The notes: generated from the letters alone by a model not told the origin. A stretch of DNA of 64,000 nucleotides from Buchananella hordeovulneris (GCF_001907235.1 NZ_MQVS01000005.1:62001-126000); one strand, 5' to 3'. Shown: positions 9,537-18,713, counted from the stretch's first letter. Program-made: numbers and translations.

Positions 9537-11588
9537 ATGACGCAGGCACGACGTTTGCCCAGCAGCCAGGAGCTGCTGGCGGCACTCGATCCGGATCAAC
9601 GGCAGGTGGCTGAGCACCTGCGCGGGCCGTTGTGCGTGTTGGCCGGGGCGGGCACCGGTAAGACACGGGCGATTACCTACCGCATCGCCCACGGTGTTGT
9701 CAGTGGCCAGTACGATCCGCGCTCGGTGCTCGCGGTGACTTTCACCGCGCGAGCAGCGGGCGAGATGCGTACCCGGTTGGCTGACCTCGGGGTCGAGGGG
9801 GTGCAGGCGCGCACCTTCCACGCCGCCGCCCTGCGGCAGCTGCGCTACTTTTGGCCGTCGGCGGTTGGCGGCAGCCTGCCGCACCTGCTGGAGCACAAGG
9901 CTCAGGTGGTGGCCGGGGCGGCCGGGCGCGTCGGGTTGAACGTGGATCGGCCGCTGCTGCGCGACCTGGCAGCCGAGGTCGAGTGGGCCAAGGTCAGTCT
10001 GGTCAGCCCGGAGGACTACGTGCAGGCGCTGGCCACCGTCGGCCGCCCCGCCCCCGGGGACCTGGAGCCGGCCACGGTGGCGCACCTGCTGGAGGTCTAC
10101 GAGAAGGTCAAGATCGAGCGGGGGCTGATCGACTTCGAGGACGTGCTGCTGGTGCTCAACGGCATCCTGTTGGAGCGCGAGGACATCGCCAAGACGGTGC
10201 GCGCCCAGTATTCGGTCTTCGTGGTCGACGAATACCAAGATGTCTCCCCGCTACAGCAGGCGCTGCTCGACCGCTGGCTGGGCGGCCGCACCGACCTATG
10301 CGTGGTGGGGGACGTGGCGCAGACGATCTACTCGTTCACGGGGGCCACGCCGCGCTACTTGACGTCGTTCGCCCGCCGCTACCCGGGGGCGCGCACCATT
10401 TCGTTGGTGCGGGACTACCGTTCGACACCGCAGGTGGTCAGCCTGGCCAACGCCGTGCTGGCCAAGGCCGGGCAGGCCGGGCGGGGGCGACTGGCGGGGG
10501 CGGTGACCCTGCAGGCGCAGCGGCCCAGCTCGGTGCCGGTGCGTTTCGAGACCTACGACGACGACCGCGCCGAGGCCGCCGGGATCGCCGCCCACATCCA
10601 GGGCTTGGTGCAGCAGGGGGTAGCGCTCAGCGAGATAGCGGTGCTATACCGCACCAACGGCCAGACCGAGACATTCGAGGAGGCGCTCAGCGCGGCCGGT
10701 ATCGGCTACCAGGTGCGCGGCGGGGAACGGTTCTTCGCCCGACCGGAGGTGCGCCAGGCGCTGGGGCTGCTGCGCTCCCAGTCTCGCACCCCCACCGGGC
10801 AGGAGTTGCGGGCTGAGGTGGAGGAGGTGCTGACGGGCCTGGGATGGAGCCCGCAGCCGCCCGCCGCGCGCGGAGCCCTGCGGGAGCGGTGGGACTCGTT
10901 GCAAGCGCTCGCGGCCCTAGCGCAGGAGCTACAGGAGACCCGGGGGGCGGACCTGGTGGCTTTCGTAGCGGAGCTGGAGCAGCGGGCGGCCGTGCAGCAC
11001 GCGCCCAGTGTGCAGGGGGTGACGTTGGCTTCCCTACACGCGGCCAAGGGGCTGGAGTGGGACGCGGTGTTCCTGGCCGGGATGAGCGATGGGTTGCTCC
11101 CCATTTCGCTAGCCGAGACGCCCGAGGCAATTGAGGAGGAGCGGCGGCTGCTGTATGTCGGGGTGACGCGGGCCCGCGAGCATCTGATGTTGTCCTACGC
11201 CCGGGCCCGCACTCCCGGCGCAAAGGGCCAGCGCAAGCCGAGTCGCTTCCTGCAGGGCATTTGGCCGACGCCGCCGCGGAGCGAGCAGCCGGAGCGGTCG
11301 CGGCGGGCGGAGGCGCGGCATCGGGCTGAACAGTTCGCGTTGCACCACGACGCCCGCACGCTGCTGCTGTTCGAGGAGCTAAAGGAATGGCGGGCGCAAC
11401 AGGCACGGTCCTTGGGACGCCCGGCCTACACGGTGTTGCACGACACCACCCTGCAGGCCATCGCGGTGGCCCGCCCGAAAAACCTAGCGGACCTGGCGCA
11501 GGTGCGCGGTATTGGCCTGAACAAGCTGGAGCAGTTCGGGGCGGACATCCTGGCCCTGTGTCAGGCCAATGGCGTGGCGGACGGGTAG
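9537..11588 (+). CDS. uvrD2: ATP-dependent DNA helicase UvrD2 with HRDC domain
   Basis: A 683-residue superfamily 1A 3'-5' helicase for DNA repair. Walker A AGAGTGKT lies at about residue 33-40, VVDEYQDVSPLQQ (Walker B/motif II) at about 227, GDVAQTIYSFTGA (motif III), LVRDYRSTPQVV (motif IV) and LYVGVTRAREHL (motif VI). The C-terminal ~75 residues (DTTLQAIAVARPKNLADLAQVRGIG...) form an HRDC domain, which distinguishes UvrD2 from UvrD1. The ATG at 9537 is chosen for the GGAGGGG six nt upstream; a longer in-frame start would overlap nudC. It is tandem with nudC. Confidence 0.94.
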   Translation: MTQARRLPSSQELLAALDPDQRQVAEHLRGPLCVLAGAGTGKTRAITYRIAHGVVSGQYDPRSVLAVTFTARAAGEMRTRLADLGVEGVQARTFHAAALRQLRYFWPSAVGGSLPHLLEHKAQVVAGAAGRVGLNVDRPLLRDLAAEVEWAKVSLVSPEDYVQALATVGRPAPGDLEPATVAHLLEVYEKVKIERGLIDFEDVLLVLNGILLEREDIAKTVRAQYSVFVVDEYQDVSPLQQALLDRWLGGRTDLCVVGDVAQTIYSFTGATPRYLTSFARRYPGARTISLVRDYRSTPQVVSLANAVLAKAGQAGRGRLAGAVTLQAQRPSSVPVRFETYDDDRAEAAGIAAHIQGLVQQGVALSEIAVLYRTNGQTETFEEALSAAGIGYQVRGGERFFARPEVRQALGLLRSQSRTPTGQELRAEVEEVLTGLGWSPQPPAARGALRERWDSLQALAALAQELQETRGADLVAFVAELEQRAAVQHAPSVQGVTLASLHAAKGLEWDAVFLAGMSDGLLPISLAETPEAIEEERRLLYVGVTRAREHLMLSYARARTPGAKGQRKPSRFLQGIWPTPPRSEQPERSRRAEARHRAEQFALHHDARTLLLFEELKEWRAQQARSLGRPAYTVLHDTTLQAIAVARPKNLADLAQVRGIGLNKLEQFGADILALCQANGVADG

Positions 11589-11637
11589 TGGGGGCGGCCG
11601 GGTGTTGCCCCGCCGCCTCCACTAGCTGGCTGGTCGA

Positions 11638-12117
11638 TTAGGGAGTTTCCTGCATGAAGTCGCAGAAAATTTCCCGCGTTTTCCACACGGTGGTGCCGTC
11701 GGTGAGGTAGGTGGGCCACCAATATTGTTCGGTTTTGGCGTCCCAGCAGCCTTCGGGTAGGGGCTGGTCGGTGGTGAAGGCCTGCCATTGCCGAGGGTCT
11801 AGGTCTTGGTACCTGAGGAGGCTTACTCCGGGGGGACCGGCCTCCGGGTTGGGGGATTGCAGGCTGCACAGGTAGAGAGGCTGGGTGGCGGATAGCTGGT
11901 CGGCGATGGATTTAGTAAGCGGCGCGGCACTATCCGCATGGGCTTGGCACAGTTCCAGCAGCTGGGCGGTGCGTTCCACCCCGACTTCGGGATCCACTAG
12001 TTCGGTGGGATTCACGGGGCGCGGGTCTTTGGGCTTATCCACCCATTCCTTTTCTCCACCGACGCAACCAGTCAAGGACAGAGCCAGTACCAGCCCGCAT
12101 ACCCACCAGCGCCTCAT
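11638..12117 (-). CDS. Small lipoprotein of unknown function
   Basis: A 159-residue protein with a short Arg-Trp N-terminus, a hydrophobic segment and lipobox LSLTGC (Cys18), so it is probably anchored on the outer face of the membrane. The mature part is charged and Pro-rich at first (KEWVDKPKDPRPVNPTEL), then holds four Cys (in LLELCQA, LYLCSL, EGCWDA, IFCDF) that could make two disulfides. I recognise no family. It ends close to the uvrD2 stop (convergent) and lies downstream of the ThiF-like gene, 62 nt away. Confidence 0.7.
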   Translation of the reverse strand: MRRWWVCGLVLALSLTGCVGGEKEWVDKPKDPRPVNPTELVDPEVGVERTAQLLELCQAHADSAAPLTKSIADQLSATQPLYLCSLQSPNPEAGPPGVSLLRYQDLDPRQWQAFTTDQPLPEGCWDAKTEQYWWPTYLTDGTTVWKTREIFCDFMQETP

Positions 12118-12179
12118 CGCGCCCTCCTTCCAGGTAACAGAATCCTAGCGGGTTTCCCTGCCCTGGGGCCCACCGCGAG

Positions 12180-13157
12180 TCAACTGGCCGCATCGGCGGG
12201 GGCGGGCGGCCGAGCGCGGGCAACGGGCAGGTGACTGACGGGGCTGAGCCCGTCGGTGGCGGCTCCGCAGCCGCACTCCGGGTGGGCGGCGATCTCCCGC
12301 AGGCTCGCCCCGGTGCCGTCGAACGGGACCACCAGCTGGCGGCCGAGATACTCCGGGTCGCGGCGGTCCAGCCAGGCCACCGCGGCCTGGGTGACCAGAC
12401 TGACGGCCCGCACCGTCGCCACCGCCGGAATGGGGGAGGGCGGCAGCCCCACCAACTGGGTGGCCAGGGCGGGCCAGTCCGGATCCGCTGCGGTCGCATG
12501 CAGGTGCGTGCAGCGGGCGCACGCCGACTGGCCGGGCACCACCAGAGGCCCCACCAGCAGCTCCCGCTCGCCGGTGATGACCAGCAGGTGCGGGACGTCT
12601 GCGGCCGTCAGGGCCCGGGTCAGCCACGGGGCGGTAACGTGGCGCCCGGCCACCACCACAAAATCCTGCTCCACGGCCCAATCGGTGCCCGGCCGCTGCA
12701 GCAGCCCGGGCGCACCGGCGATGGGCGGGGCCGCGGCCGCCAATTCGGCGCTCAGGCAGACCTGGCCGTAGCCGCAGGCCGCCAATGTCTCGGCCACCCG
12801 TGCCAGGTAGCTGCCCACCCCGACCAGCCCGACGCGGTGGTTAGGTCGCTGTTCCAGCCCTGGCAGTTTGATGGCGGCGCGGGCGTAGGTGTTGCACTCG
12901 CGCTGCAGGGCGGCACTCAGCCCGGTCGCCTCCGCGGGGGCCAGCAGATCGGCGTCGGCCAGCTGTGCCAACAGGTTCGCCCGCAGGTGGCGACGGGCCT
13001 CCCGCTCCGGCAGGCCCGGGGACCGGGCCAGCCGCGCCAGGGCCGCGAACTGGCGTTGGGTGACGTACTGCAGGAGCACACAGTGCCGCCGATCTACCCC
13101 CACCTGCACCTCGTGGCGCGAACGCCACAACACTTCCACCCCGTCGCGTAGCCGCAT
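12180..13157 (-). CDS. ThiF-like / TOMM leader-binding-type protein, orphan
   Basis: A 325-residue protein resembling the cyclodehydratase-like (ocin-ThiF) family. The N-terminal 100 residues look like a winged-helix leader-peptide-binding domain (LLQYVTQRQFAALARL). A Rossmann-like start follows in HRVGLVGVGSYLARVAETLAACGY, then CARCTHLHATAADPDWPALATQL and a second Cys cluster HPECGCG, together a likely structural zinc site. No precursor peptide, YcaO or oxidase gene is nearby, so a RiPP role is not supported here. A similar gene sits in the mycobacterial uvrD2 neighbourhood (recalled Rv3196). The ATG follows AAAGGGCGGG. Confidence 0.65.
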   Translation of the reverse strand: MRLRDGVEVLWRSRHEVQVGVDRRHCVLLQYVTQRQFAALARLARSPGLPEREARRHLRANLLAQLADADLLAPAEATGLSAALQRECNTYARAAIKLPGLEQRPNHRVGLVGVGSYLARVAETLAACGYGQVCLSAELAAAAPPIAGAPGLLQRPGTDWAVEQDFVVVAGRHVTAPWLTRALTAADVPHLLVITGERELLVGPLVVPGQSACARCTHLHATAADPDWPALATQLVGLPPSPIPAVATVRAVSLVTQAAVAWLDRRDPEYLGRQLVVPFDGTGASLREIAAHPECGCGAATDGLSPVSHLPVARARPPAPADAAS

Positions 13158-13294
13158 CGCCCGCCCTTTCTACTTGCCTGGCCGCAGCGTGGCACGAATC
13201 CCCGCGCGCTGCTTGCCGGGCAGTAAAAGCTGTGGATAAGCGGGGGGAGTGGCGAGCGGTGGACAACTAGCTGTCCGGTCGATCCCGCAGCGGG

Positions 13295-14893
13295 TCAGGC
13301 GCCGGGATCAGCCTCGTCGGCCTCGCCCGCCGCATCCCGCGGACCTTCCGTCCCGGGAGCCTCCGCCGGTCCGCTGCTCGGCGGGCCCGCGTCGGCGGTG
13401 CGGCTCTCGTCCCCCGGCGCGGCGGCCCGACGCGCACGCTCGGCGGCGTCGTGGGCGGCCGCCCCCGCGTCCTGCGCCAGCGAACCGTCCAGGAGCGAAG
13501 CCAATTGGGCGTCCAAGTCAGCATCGGCGTCGGCCGCTAGCTGCCGCAGGCGCACGAACGTGTCCGGGGACGACAATTCCTCGGCCGTCGGCATCAGGTC
13601 AGGGTGGTCCCATAAGGCATCGCGGGCAGCCACTCCCAAATCCCGCCCGACGTGCGCCCACAACCGGCTGGCGTCCCGCGCCCGGCGCGGCCGCAACTGT
13701 AAACCGACCAGCGAGGAGAACAAGTGCTCCGCGGGCCCGCCGGTGGCCCGCCGTCTGCGCAGCAGCTCTCGCAGGCCGTGGGCATTCGGCAGGTGTGGGG
13801 CAACCGCGGTGAAGGAAACCTCATCCACCCAGCCCTCCACCACCGCCAGGGTGGTCTCCAGCTGCAGCAAAGCCCGCTCCTGGGCGGGCGAGGGACGCGG
13901 AGAAAACATGCCCGCCGACAACGCATCGCGCACCGAGTCCGGATCCATGCCCTCCAGCTCGGCCACCGCCTGCTCAATGGCCGCCGTGTCCAGCCGGATC
14001 TCGCGGGCGTAGGCCGTCACCAGGGCCAACACGTGTGGGCGCAACCACGGCACACTGGCATACAGGCGGGCCGTGGCGCTCTCCCGCACCGCCAGGAACG
14101 CCAATACCTCCGAACTGGCCAAATCCAGCCCATCCATGAAGGCCTCCACGTTGCTGGGCAGCAGCGCCGCCGCCCCCACCGTCAACGGCAGCCCCACGTC
14201 GCCCGCCCCGAAACACTCACGCGCCAGCGACCCCACGGCCTGCCCGATCTGGGCGGCGAAAGCCAAAGCCGCCACCCGCTGCAACATCGTGCCGAGCCCC
14301 GGGCCCTGCCCGCCTGCGAGTGAAGCCAACGTGTCCAAGCCATCAAAGCCCGTCAGCCCCTCCAGGCCAGGCAAGTCCTGGCCCGTCAAGTCCAAGCCGT
14401 CCGCTTCGACCCGCTCCGCGATGGCCTGCGACAGGGCCTCCACCGCCGAGGCTGCCACCGGCTCCATCACCTGCCGCCACACGGGCATGGTCTGTTCCAC
14501 CCACTGCGCCCGCGACCACGCATGGCGGTGCAACCCCGTCGGGGCAAAATCGGTCACCACATCCAGCCACAAATCCGCTGTCTGCAGAGCCGCGCTCACC
14601 TGGGCGGCCTGCACCGCCAAGACGGCCGGATCGTCCCCGCCGTGGGCCGTGTGGCGGGCAGCGTCGTGCGCCACCTCCCAATCCACCGGCCCCGCAGTGG
14701 GCTTGGCTAGCAGGCGGCGGGTCTGCTCGACCATGGCCTGCAGGTGCAGCGGATCAATGCCCTCCAAGGAACCGCCCAAAGACTGCGGATCCAGGCCCGA
14801 GGCCCGCATGGCCGCAAGCAGCTGGTCGGCGTTGTCGCTGCCCAGCAGGTTGCGGAGCATCTCTTCCCAGTCAGGCACGTTTGCCTCGCTCAT
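13295..14893 (-). CDS. Zinc-dependent metalloprotease-like protein (DUF2342 type)
   Basis: A 532-residue protein of the actinobacterial zincin-like family often labelled hydrolase or F420-associated. Recognisable segments include VPWLRPHVLALVTAYAREI and VEGWVDEVSF. I see no HExxH, so catalytic activity is uncertain. The C-terminal ~70 residues are Ala/Glu/Gly/Pro-rich and probably disordered. The ATG at 14893 is taken because AAAGGGGAG lies just upstream; a Met 75 nt further up lacks such a site. It is divergent from ylbL, as in mycobacteria (Rv3195/Rv3194c), separated by 74 nt. Confidence 0.8.
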   Translation of the reverse strand: MSEANVPDWEEMLRNLLGSDNADQLLAAMRASGLDPQSLGGSLEGIDPLHLQAMVEQTRRLLAKPTAGPVDWEVAHDAARHTAHGGDDPAVLAVQAAQVSAALQTADLWLDVVTDFAPTGLHRHAWSRAQWVEQTMPVWRQVMEPVAASAVEALSQAIAERVEADGLDLTGQDLPGLEGLTGFDGLDTLASLAGGQGPGLGTMLQRVAALAFAAQIGQAVGSLARECFGAGDVGLPLTVGAAALLPSNVEAFMDGLDLASSEVLAFLAVRESATARLYASVPWLRPHVLALVTAYAREIRLDTAAIEQAVAELEGMDPDSVRDALSAGMFSPRPSPAQERALLQLETTLAVVEGWVDEVSFTAVAPHLPNAHGLRELLRRRRATGGPAEHLFSSLVGLQLRPRRARDASRLWAHVGRDLGVAARDALWDHPDLMPTAEELSSPDTFVRLRQLAADADADLDAQLASLLDGSLAQDAGAAAHDAAERARRAAAPGDESRTADAGPPSSGPAEAPGTEGPRDAAGEADEADPGA

Positions 14894-14967
14894 CGGCTCC
14901 CCTTTCGGTTGCGCACTCAGAGTAATGCGTCCCGGCATGCAGGCGCCAAGGGGCAGAGGGTGGCACA

Positions 14968-16155
14968 ATGCGGCGCGTGAGCCAACTGCAATCGATCCCG
15001 TCCCCTGCCCGCCCCCGCCGCCGGTGGAGATGGTGGCTGGCCGGTCTCGTCACCGTCCTGGCTGCCGCCATCCTTATCTTCGGCACGTTCGTGCGCGCCC
15101 CCTACGTGCTGTACGGCCCCGGGCCCACCCTGAACGTGCTCGGTCAGGACGCAGGCCGCGACATCATCAACGTCTCGGGGGCCGACGTCTTTCCCACTTC
15201 CGGGGAACTACGGATGACGACGGTCTCGCAACAGGGCGGCCCCGGCACGCACCTGACGTACTTCCAGGTCGCTAGCGCCCTGCTGTCAGACGACTGGGAT
15301 GTCGAGCGGGAGGAGGACGTCTTCCCGCAAGGCACCACCCGGGAGCAGATCTCCGAACGTGGTGCCGCCCAAATGGTGTCCTCGCAAGAAAACGCCGAAG
15401 CGCGGGCTTTGACCGAGCTGGGATACCAGGTGCCAGTCACGATGAAAGTGGTGGGGACCACCAACACCTCCGACGCGGCAGGCAAGCTGCAAGAGGGGGA
15501 CATCCTGCGCACCATCAAGGTTGGTGACCAGCAGCCCGCCAAGCTCGACACCTACGCCGCCATCCACGACTTCCTGGCCCAAGTGGAACCCGGCAGCGTC
15601 GTGACGCTGGAGTTTGAACGCGACGGCAAGACACAAACAGCGGACATCAAAACCCAAGAACCCATCAACTCCTACACCGGCGGCAAGCTGCTGGGCGTGA
15701 CCGGCTCCCGGCTCGGAGTCTTCCTCACCGTCGACATGGACCTGCCGCTAGACGTCGGCATCCTGGTGGAAAACATCACCGGTCCCTCGGCGGGCATGAT
15801 CTTCGGCCTGGCCCTCATCGACAAGCTCACCGAAGGAGACCTGACCGGCGGCAATAACATTGCCGGCACCGGCACCCTCGGCATGGACGGCACCGTCGGC
15901 CCCATCGGGGGCGCGCCCCAGAAACTCTTGGGTGCCAAACGGGACGGCGCGGAGTACTTCCTGCTGCCGGTGGACAACTGCGCCGACATCTCCGGGCGGG
16001 TGCCCGACGGCCTGCACGTCTACGCCGTGGCCACCCTGGGCGAGGCCCGGCAAACCGTGGAAGGTATCGCGGCGGGTGACTTCTCCCGCGCGCAGACCTG
16101 CGAGCAGGCCATCGAGCGGCTAGCTGTACTGACCGGAGACGTTGGTCAATCGTGA
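14968..16155 (+). CDS. ylbL: YlbL-family PDZ / Lon-type membrane serine protease, 3' end altered by insertion
   Basis: A 395-residue membrane-anchored protease. Arg-rich N-terminus, one membrane segment (about 24-46), a PDZ domain (about 150-235, GKLQEGDILRTIKVG) and a Lon-type proteolytic domain. The catalytic Ser274 is in GPSAGM and the Lys319 in PQKLLGAK is 45 residues later, the usual Ser-Lys dyad spacing. The last residues are altered: an IS481-type element inserted at 16125 replaces the native ending (Leu-Ala-Ser-stop, still readable at 18772-18783 after the element) with AVLTGDVGQS. The core is intact, so activity is probably kept. Confidence 0.9.
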   Translation: MRRVSQLQSIPSPARPRRRWRWWLAGLVTVLAAAILIFGTFVRAPYVLYGPGPTLNVLGQDAGRDIINVSGADVFPTSGELRMTTVSQQGGPGTHLTYFQVASALLSDDWDVEREEDVFPQGTTREQISERGAAQMVSSQENAEARALTELGYQVPVTMKVVGTTNTSDAAGKLQEGDILRTIKVGDQQPAKLDTYAAIHDFLAQVEPGSVVTLEFERDGKTQTADIKTQEPINSYTGGKLLGVTGSRLGVFLTVDMDLPLDVGILVENITGPSAGMIFGLALIDKLTEGDLTGGNNIAGTGTLGMDGTVGPIGGAPQKLLGAKRDGAEYFLLPVDNCADISGRVPDGLHVYAVATLGEARQTVEGIAAGDFSRAQTCEQAIERLAVLTGDVGQS

Positions 16156-17106
16156 GAAGGGCGGCTGGTTGCCGCAGGCCGTGTGGAGCCGGTGCTGGTT
16201 GTAGTAGTGCAGCCAGCCGTTGAGTTCGCCGCGGCGTTCGGCCTCGGATGTGTAGCAGCGGGCGTAGGCCCAGCCGTCAGCCAGGGTCCGATGGAATCTC
16301 TCGATCTTGCCGTTGGTCTGAGGCCGATATGGCCGGGTGCGCTTGTGTGTGATGCCGAGCTCGGTGCAGGTGTCTTGCCACAGGTGTGAGCGGTAGGCGC
16401 CGCCGTTGTCGGTCAGAACCCGCTCGACGATGACTCCGCGCTGGTTGAACCACTCGACAGCCCGGACCAGGACAGCGGTGGCGGTCTGGGCGGTTTCATC
16501 GTCGTGGATCTCGGCGTAGGCCACGCGGGAGTGGTCGTCGATCACGGTGTGGACGAAGGCCTTGCCCATCAACGGGTCCCGGTACTTGTTCCTGGGCTTG
16601 TCGGGTGTGGCTGCTCGGTTCTTCTCACCTTGGCGGCGTCCGACGTAGCGCCATCCTCCGCCGTCGGGGATGTTGCCGAGCTTCTTCACGTCGACGTGGA
16701 GCATCGCGCCGGGATGGTCGTGTTCGTAGCGACGGACAGGCTCACCCGTCGCACGATCCATGTGGGAGAGCCGATTCAGGTGCGCGTCCGTCAGGATCCG
16801 ATGGACCGTCGACGGCGCGATTCCCAGCCGGCAGGCCAACTGCACGGGACCTTCCCTAAGTCGGAGCCGCAGCTGGATGCAGCGCTTGGTCGTCTTCGCA
16901 TCGGTCTTGTTTGGTGAGTGGTTCGGTCGCGATGAGCGGTCCTGCATGGACTGGCCAGCGCGGTAGCGGTCTGCCCAGCGCTTCACGGTAGGCCAGGAGA
17001 CCTGGAAACGGGCGGCGACCTCGCTGACAGGCCAGCCCTAGTCCACGACGAGGCGGCCGACAATCAGCCGGTGGCGGGGTGTGAGAGCGGCGTTGGGGTG
17101 CGACAT
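16120..17106 (-). pseudogene. IS481-family transposase, broken by an amber codon
   Basis: DDE transposase that would be 328 residues from the ATG at 17106 (MSHPNAALTPRHRL). Codon 23 is TAG (17040-17038), where the family normally has Gln in a DQGWP-like motif, so the protein is cut in its helix-turn-helix. After the stop the frame is open to 16120 and keeps the RNase H-like core: Asp in LHVDVKKLG, Asp in LTDNGGAYRS and Glu in GKIERFHRT. Internal initiation at GTG 16986 would lack the HTH. The stop codon TAG is supplied by the flanking GCTAGC, i.e. by target DNA. Confidence 0.88.
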
Positions 17107-17112
17107 GAAGGA

Positions 17113-17145
17113 GCCTTCCTGGGGGCATGTGCCGCCCAGGAAGGC
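17113..17145. terminator. Hairpin between cargo operon and transposase
   Basis: An 11-bp perfect stem (GCCTTCCTGGG at 17113-17123 with its complement at 17135-17145) lies between the DUF4865 stop and the transposase start. It could stop cargo transcription from entering the transposase. No T run is present. Confidence 0.5.
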
Positions 17146-17181
17146 CGGGTTGCCCCCGTGGGGCGGCTGATGGGTGGTGGG

Positions 17182-17739
17182 TCAGGCAGCAGTGGAGATG
17201 TGGAGCACCTCGTAGGCGGTGACACCTGTTGAACTCTGGTCGGCTTCGTGGGTGCTGAGTTCGACGAGGATGGCAGTCCAGGTGGTGACGTCGACGGCGG
17301 TGACGCGGGCCACGGTGGAGTCCGTGGCCGTGGCAAGGAACTCAGCGGTGATGTCGTCGATGCACTGGGACGGTGCAGCGTGAGTTGGCAGGGGCACGGT
17401 CTTGACGGTCAGGCTGCGGGCAGCGGAGTAGTCCGCCGGCCCATCGACGAGCTGGTGGACGGTCCAGTCCTGGATCGAATGGCGGCCGAAGTCGCGCACG
17501 ATGGCCGAGTAGCCGGGCTCGCCCCAGCAGAACTGCCGCATCCCATCGATGTCGCGCCAGACGTAGAAGGGGGCGTAGACGTTGCGGGGTGCGCCCTTGG
17601 TCTTCTCCTGGATGAGGTAGGCCTTGAATTGCAGCCCGGGGTAGCCGTCCATGAGATGCCCGGTCTGGGTGACGCGGTCGCGGATGATCTCCATGCTGTA
17701 GTCGGTGGGCAGGGTGATCTGGTACTGCATGGCGTACAT
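17182..17739 (-). CDS. DUF4865 family protein, mobile-element cargo
   Basis: A 185-residue cytoplasmic protein. The ATG at 17739 is preceded by AAGGAG and gives the characteristic beginning MYAMQYQITLPTDYSMEIIRDRV, with GHLMDGYPGLQFKAYL and YAPFYVWRDIDGMRQF following. It resembles DUF4865 proteins, a ferredoxin-like/monooxygenase-looking family without a settled reaction. The cupin stop overlaps its start (TGATG), so both are made together. In other bacteria this family is seen beside cupins and TetR or LysR regulators (recalled), suggesting detoxification of a small electrophile or aromatic; this is inference. Confidence 0.72.
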   Translation of the reverse strand: MYAMQYQITLPTDYSMEIIRDRVTQTGHLMDGYPGLQFKAYLIQEKTKGAPRNVYAPFYVWRDIDGMRQFCWGEPGYSAIVRDFGRHSIQDWTVHQLVDGPADYSAARSLTVKTVPLPTHAAPSQCIDDITAEFLATATDSTVARVTAVDVTTWTAILVELSTHEADQSSTGVTAYEVLHISTAA

Positions 17740-18122
17740 CAGTGGTTCTCCTTGGTTGCCTGGGTGTAGGTCGTGGGGGTGACGGGTTCGTGCCAATCGA
17801 CGGTCGACAGGTCGTCGGCGGCTTGCTGGTAGGCGACGTGGGTCATCGGCTGCCCAGGTGCGGCGCCATGCCAGTGCCGCCGGTCGGCGTCGATCCAGAT
17901 GGATTCACCCTTGGTCAGGTGCTTGGCCGTCTGTCCTTCGATGTGGACCAGGGCAACGCCGTCCGTGACGTAGAGGCCTTGTCCCTTGGGATGGGTGTGC
18001 CAGTGGGTGTGCGCGCCAGCGCTGAACGTGACGACGTAGACAGCCAGAGGAGACTCGGGCGTGGGTGCCGCCAACGTCGTCGCGTTGACGGTGCCTGTGA
18101 AGTGCACAGGCACCGTACTCAT
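17739..18122 (-). CDS. Single-domain cupin, mobile-element cargo
   Basis: A 127-residue cupin. Metal ligands are visible in HTHWHTHPKGQGLYV (His-x-His...Gln/Glu-type first cupin motif) and in the second motif RRHWHGAAPGQPMTHVAY. Such small cupins act as mandelonitrile-lyase-like, quinone- or lactone-processing enzymes, or as partners of carboxymuconolactone decarboxylase-like proteins; the substrate here is unknown. The ATG at 18122 overlaps the tetR stop (ATGA) and its own stop overlaps the DUF4865 start, so the operon is tightly coupled. Confidence 0.82.
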   Translation of the reverse strand: MSTVPVHFTGTVNATTLAAPTPESPLAVYVVTFSAGAHTHWHTHPKGQGLYVTDGVALVHIEGQTAKHLTKGESIWIDADRRHWHGAAPGQPMTHVAYQQAADDLSTVDWHEPVTPTTYTQATKENH

Positions 18123-18685
18123 CGTTGACTCCACGCACACAGGAGCGCCGTCGCACCCTGAACGGCGGCATCGAACTCGGCAGGATCCTGCTGCGCACGC
18201 GCTAGGACATAGCCACCCTGCACAGTGGCCACGACCATGGAGGCGAGCCGGTGGGCATCGGTGTGGTGCGGGAACTCACCGTTGACGATCCCCTCGTTGA
18301 TGACCAACTCGATCGTCTGGACAAGCCAGGCGAGGGTTTCGGAGACCGGCGTGAGCAGCTCAGGCGTAGCGAGCACGTCCGCGTCGTAGGTCATGCGCCC
18401 CATGCGGCACCCCATGAGGGAGTTGCGCTGACGCCCAAGGTAGGCAACGAGCCGCTCAGTGGCCGTTCCGTCTCCGTGGAGAAGCGCTTCAGCATCCTGC
18501 CGCATGACTGTCGCGCTGGCCTCCAGCGCGGCTACCGCAAGGTCCTGCTTGCCGGAGAAGTGGTGGTACATGCTGCCCTGCCCAGCGTTGGCCCGACTCA
18601 GGATTTCCTTCGGGCTGGTCGCGGCGTAACCCCGCTCCCACAGCAGTTCCTGGGTGGCATCTAAGAGTCGACTCCTTGTGTCCAT
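18119..18685 (-). CDS. TetR family regulator of the cargo operon
   Basis: A repressor-type protein of 188 residues from ATG 18685 (MDTRSRLLDATQELLWERGY); an in-frame ATG at 18700 would add five residues. The N-terminal helix-turn-helix reads TSPKEILSRANAGQGSMYHHFSGKQDLAVAAL. The C-terminal ligand domain holds a Cys in NSLMGCRMGRM, as in YxaF/LmrA-like regulators of quinone stress (resemblance only). It is first in the cargo operon and probably controls it and itself through the imperfect palindrome at 18694-18713. Confidence 0.88.
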   Translation of the reverse strand: MDTRSRLLDATQELLWERGYAATSPKEILSRANAGQGSMYHHFSGKQDLAVAALEASATVMRQDAEALLHGDGTATERLVAYLGRQRNSLMGCRMGRMTYDADVLATPELLTPVSETLAWLVQTIELVINEGIVNGEFPHHTDAHRLASMVVATVQGGYVLARAQQDPAEFDAAVQGATALLCAWSQR

Positions 18686-18693
18686 GACTCGAC

Positions 18694-18713
18694 TGTACAT
18701 ACCAGTAGTTACA
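18694..18713 (-). promoter_or_regulatory. Candidate operator upstream of cargo tetR
   Basis: A 20-bp imperfect palindrome (TGTAACTACTGGTATGTACA on the minus strand) in which 14 of 20 positions match the reverse complement. It sits at the start of the tetR gene and overlaps the alternative ATG at 18700. Position and symmetry suggest autoregulation. Confidence 0.45.

Noticed and set aside
12180-13157. RiPP (azole peptide) biosynthesis cluster
   Set aside because: Only the ThiF-like protein is present; no YcaO, dehydrogenase, precursor peptide or dedicated exporter is adjacent.
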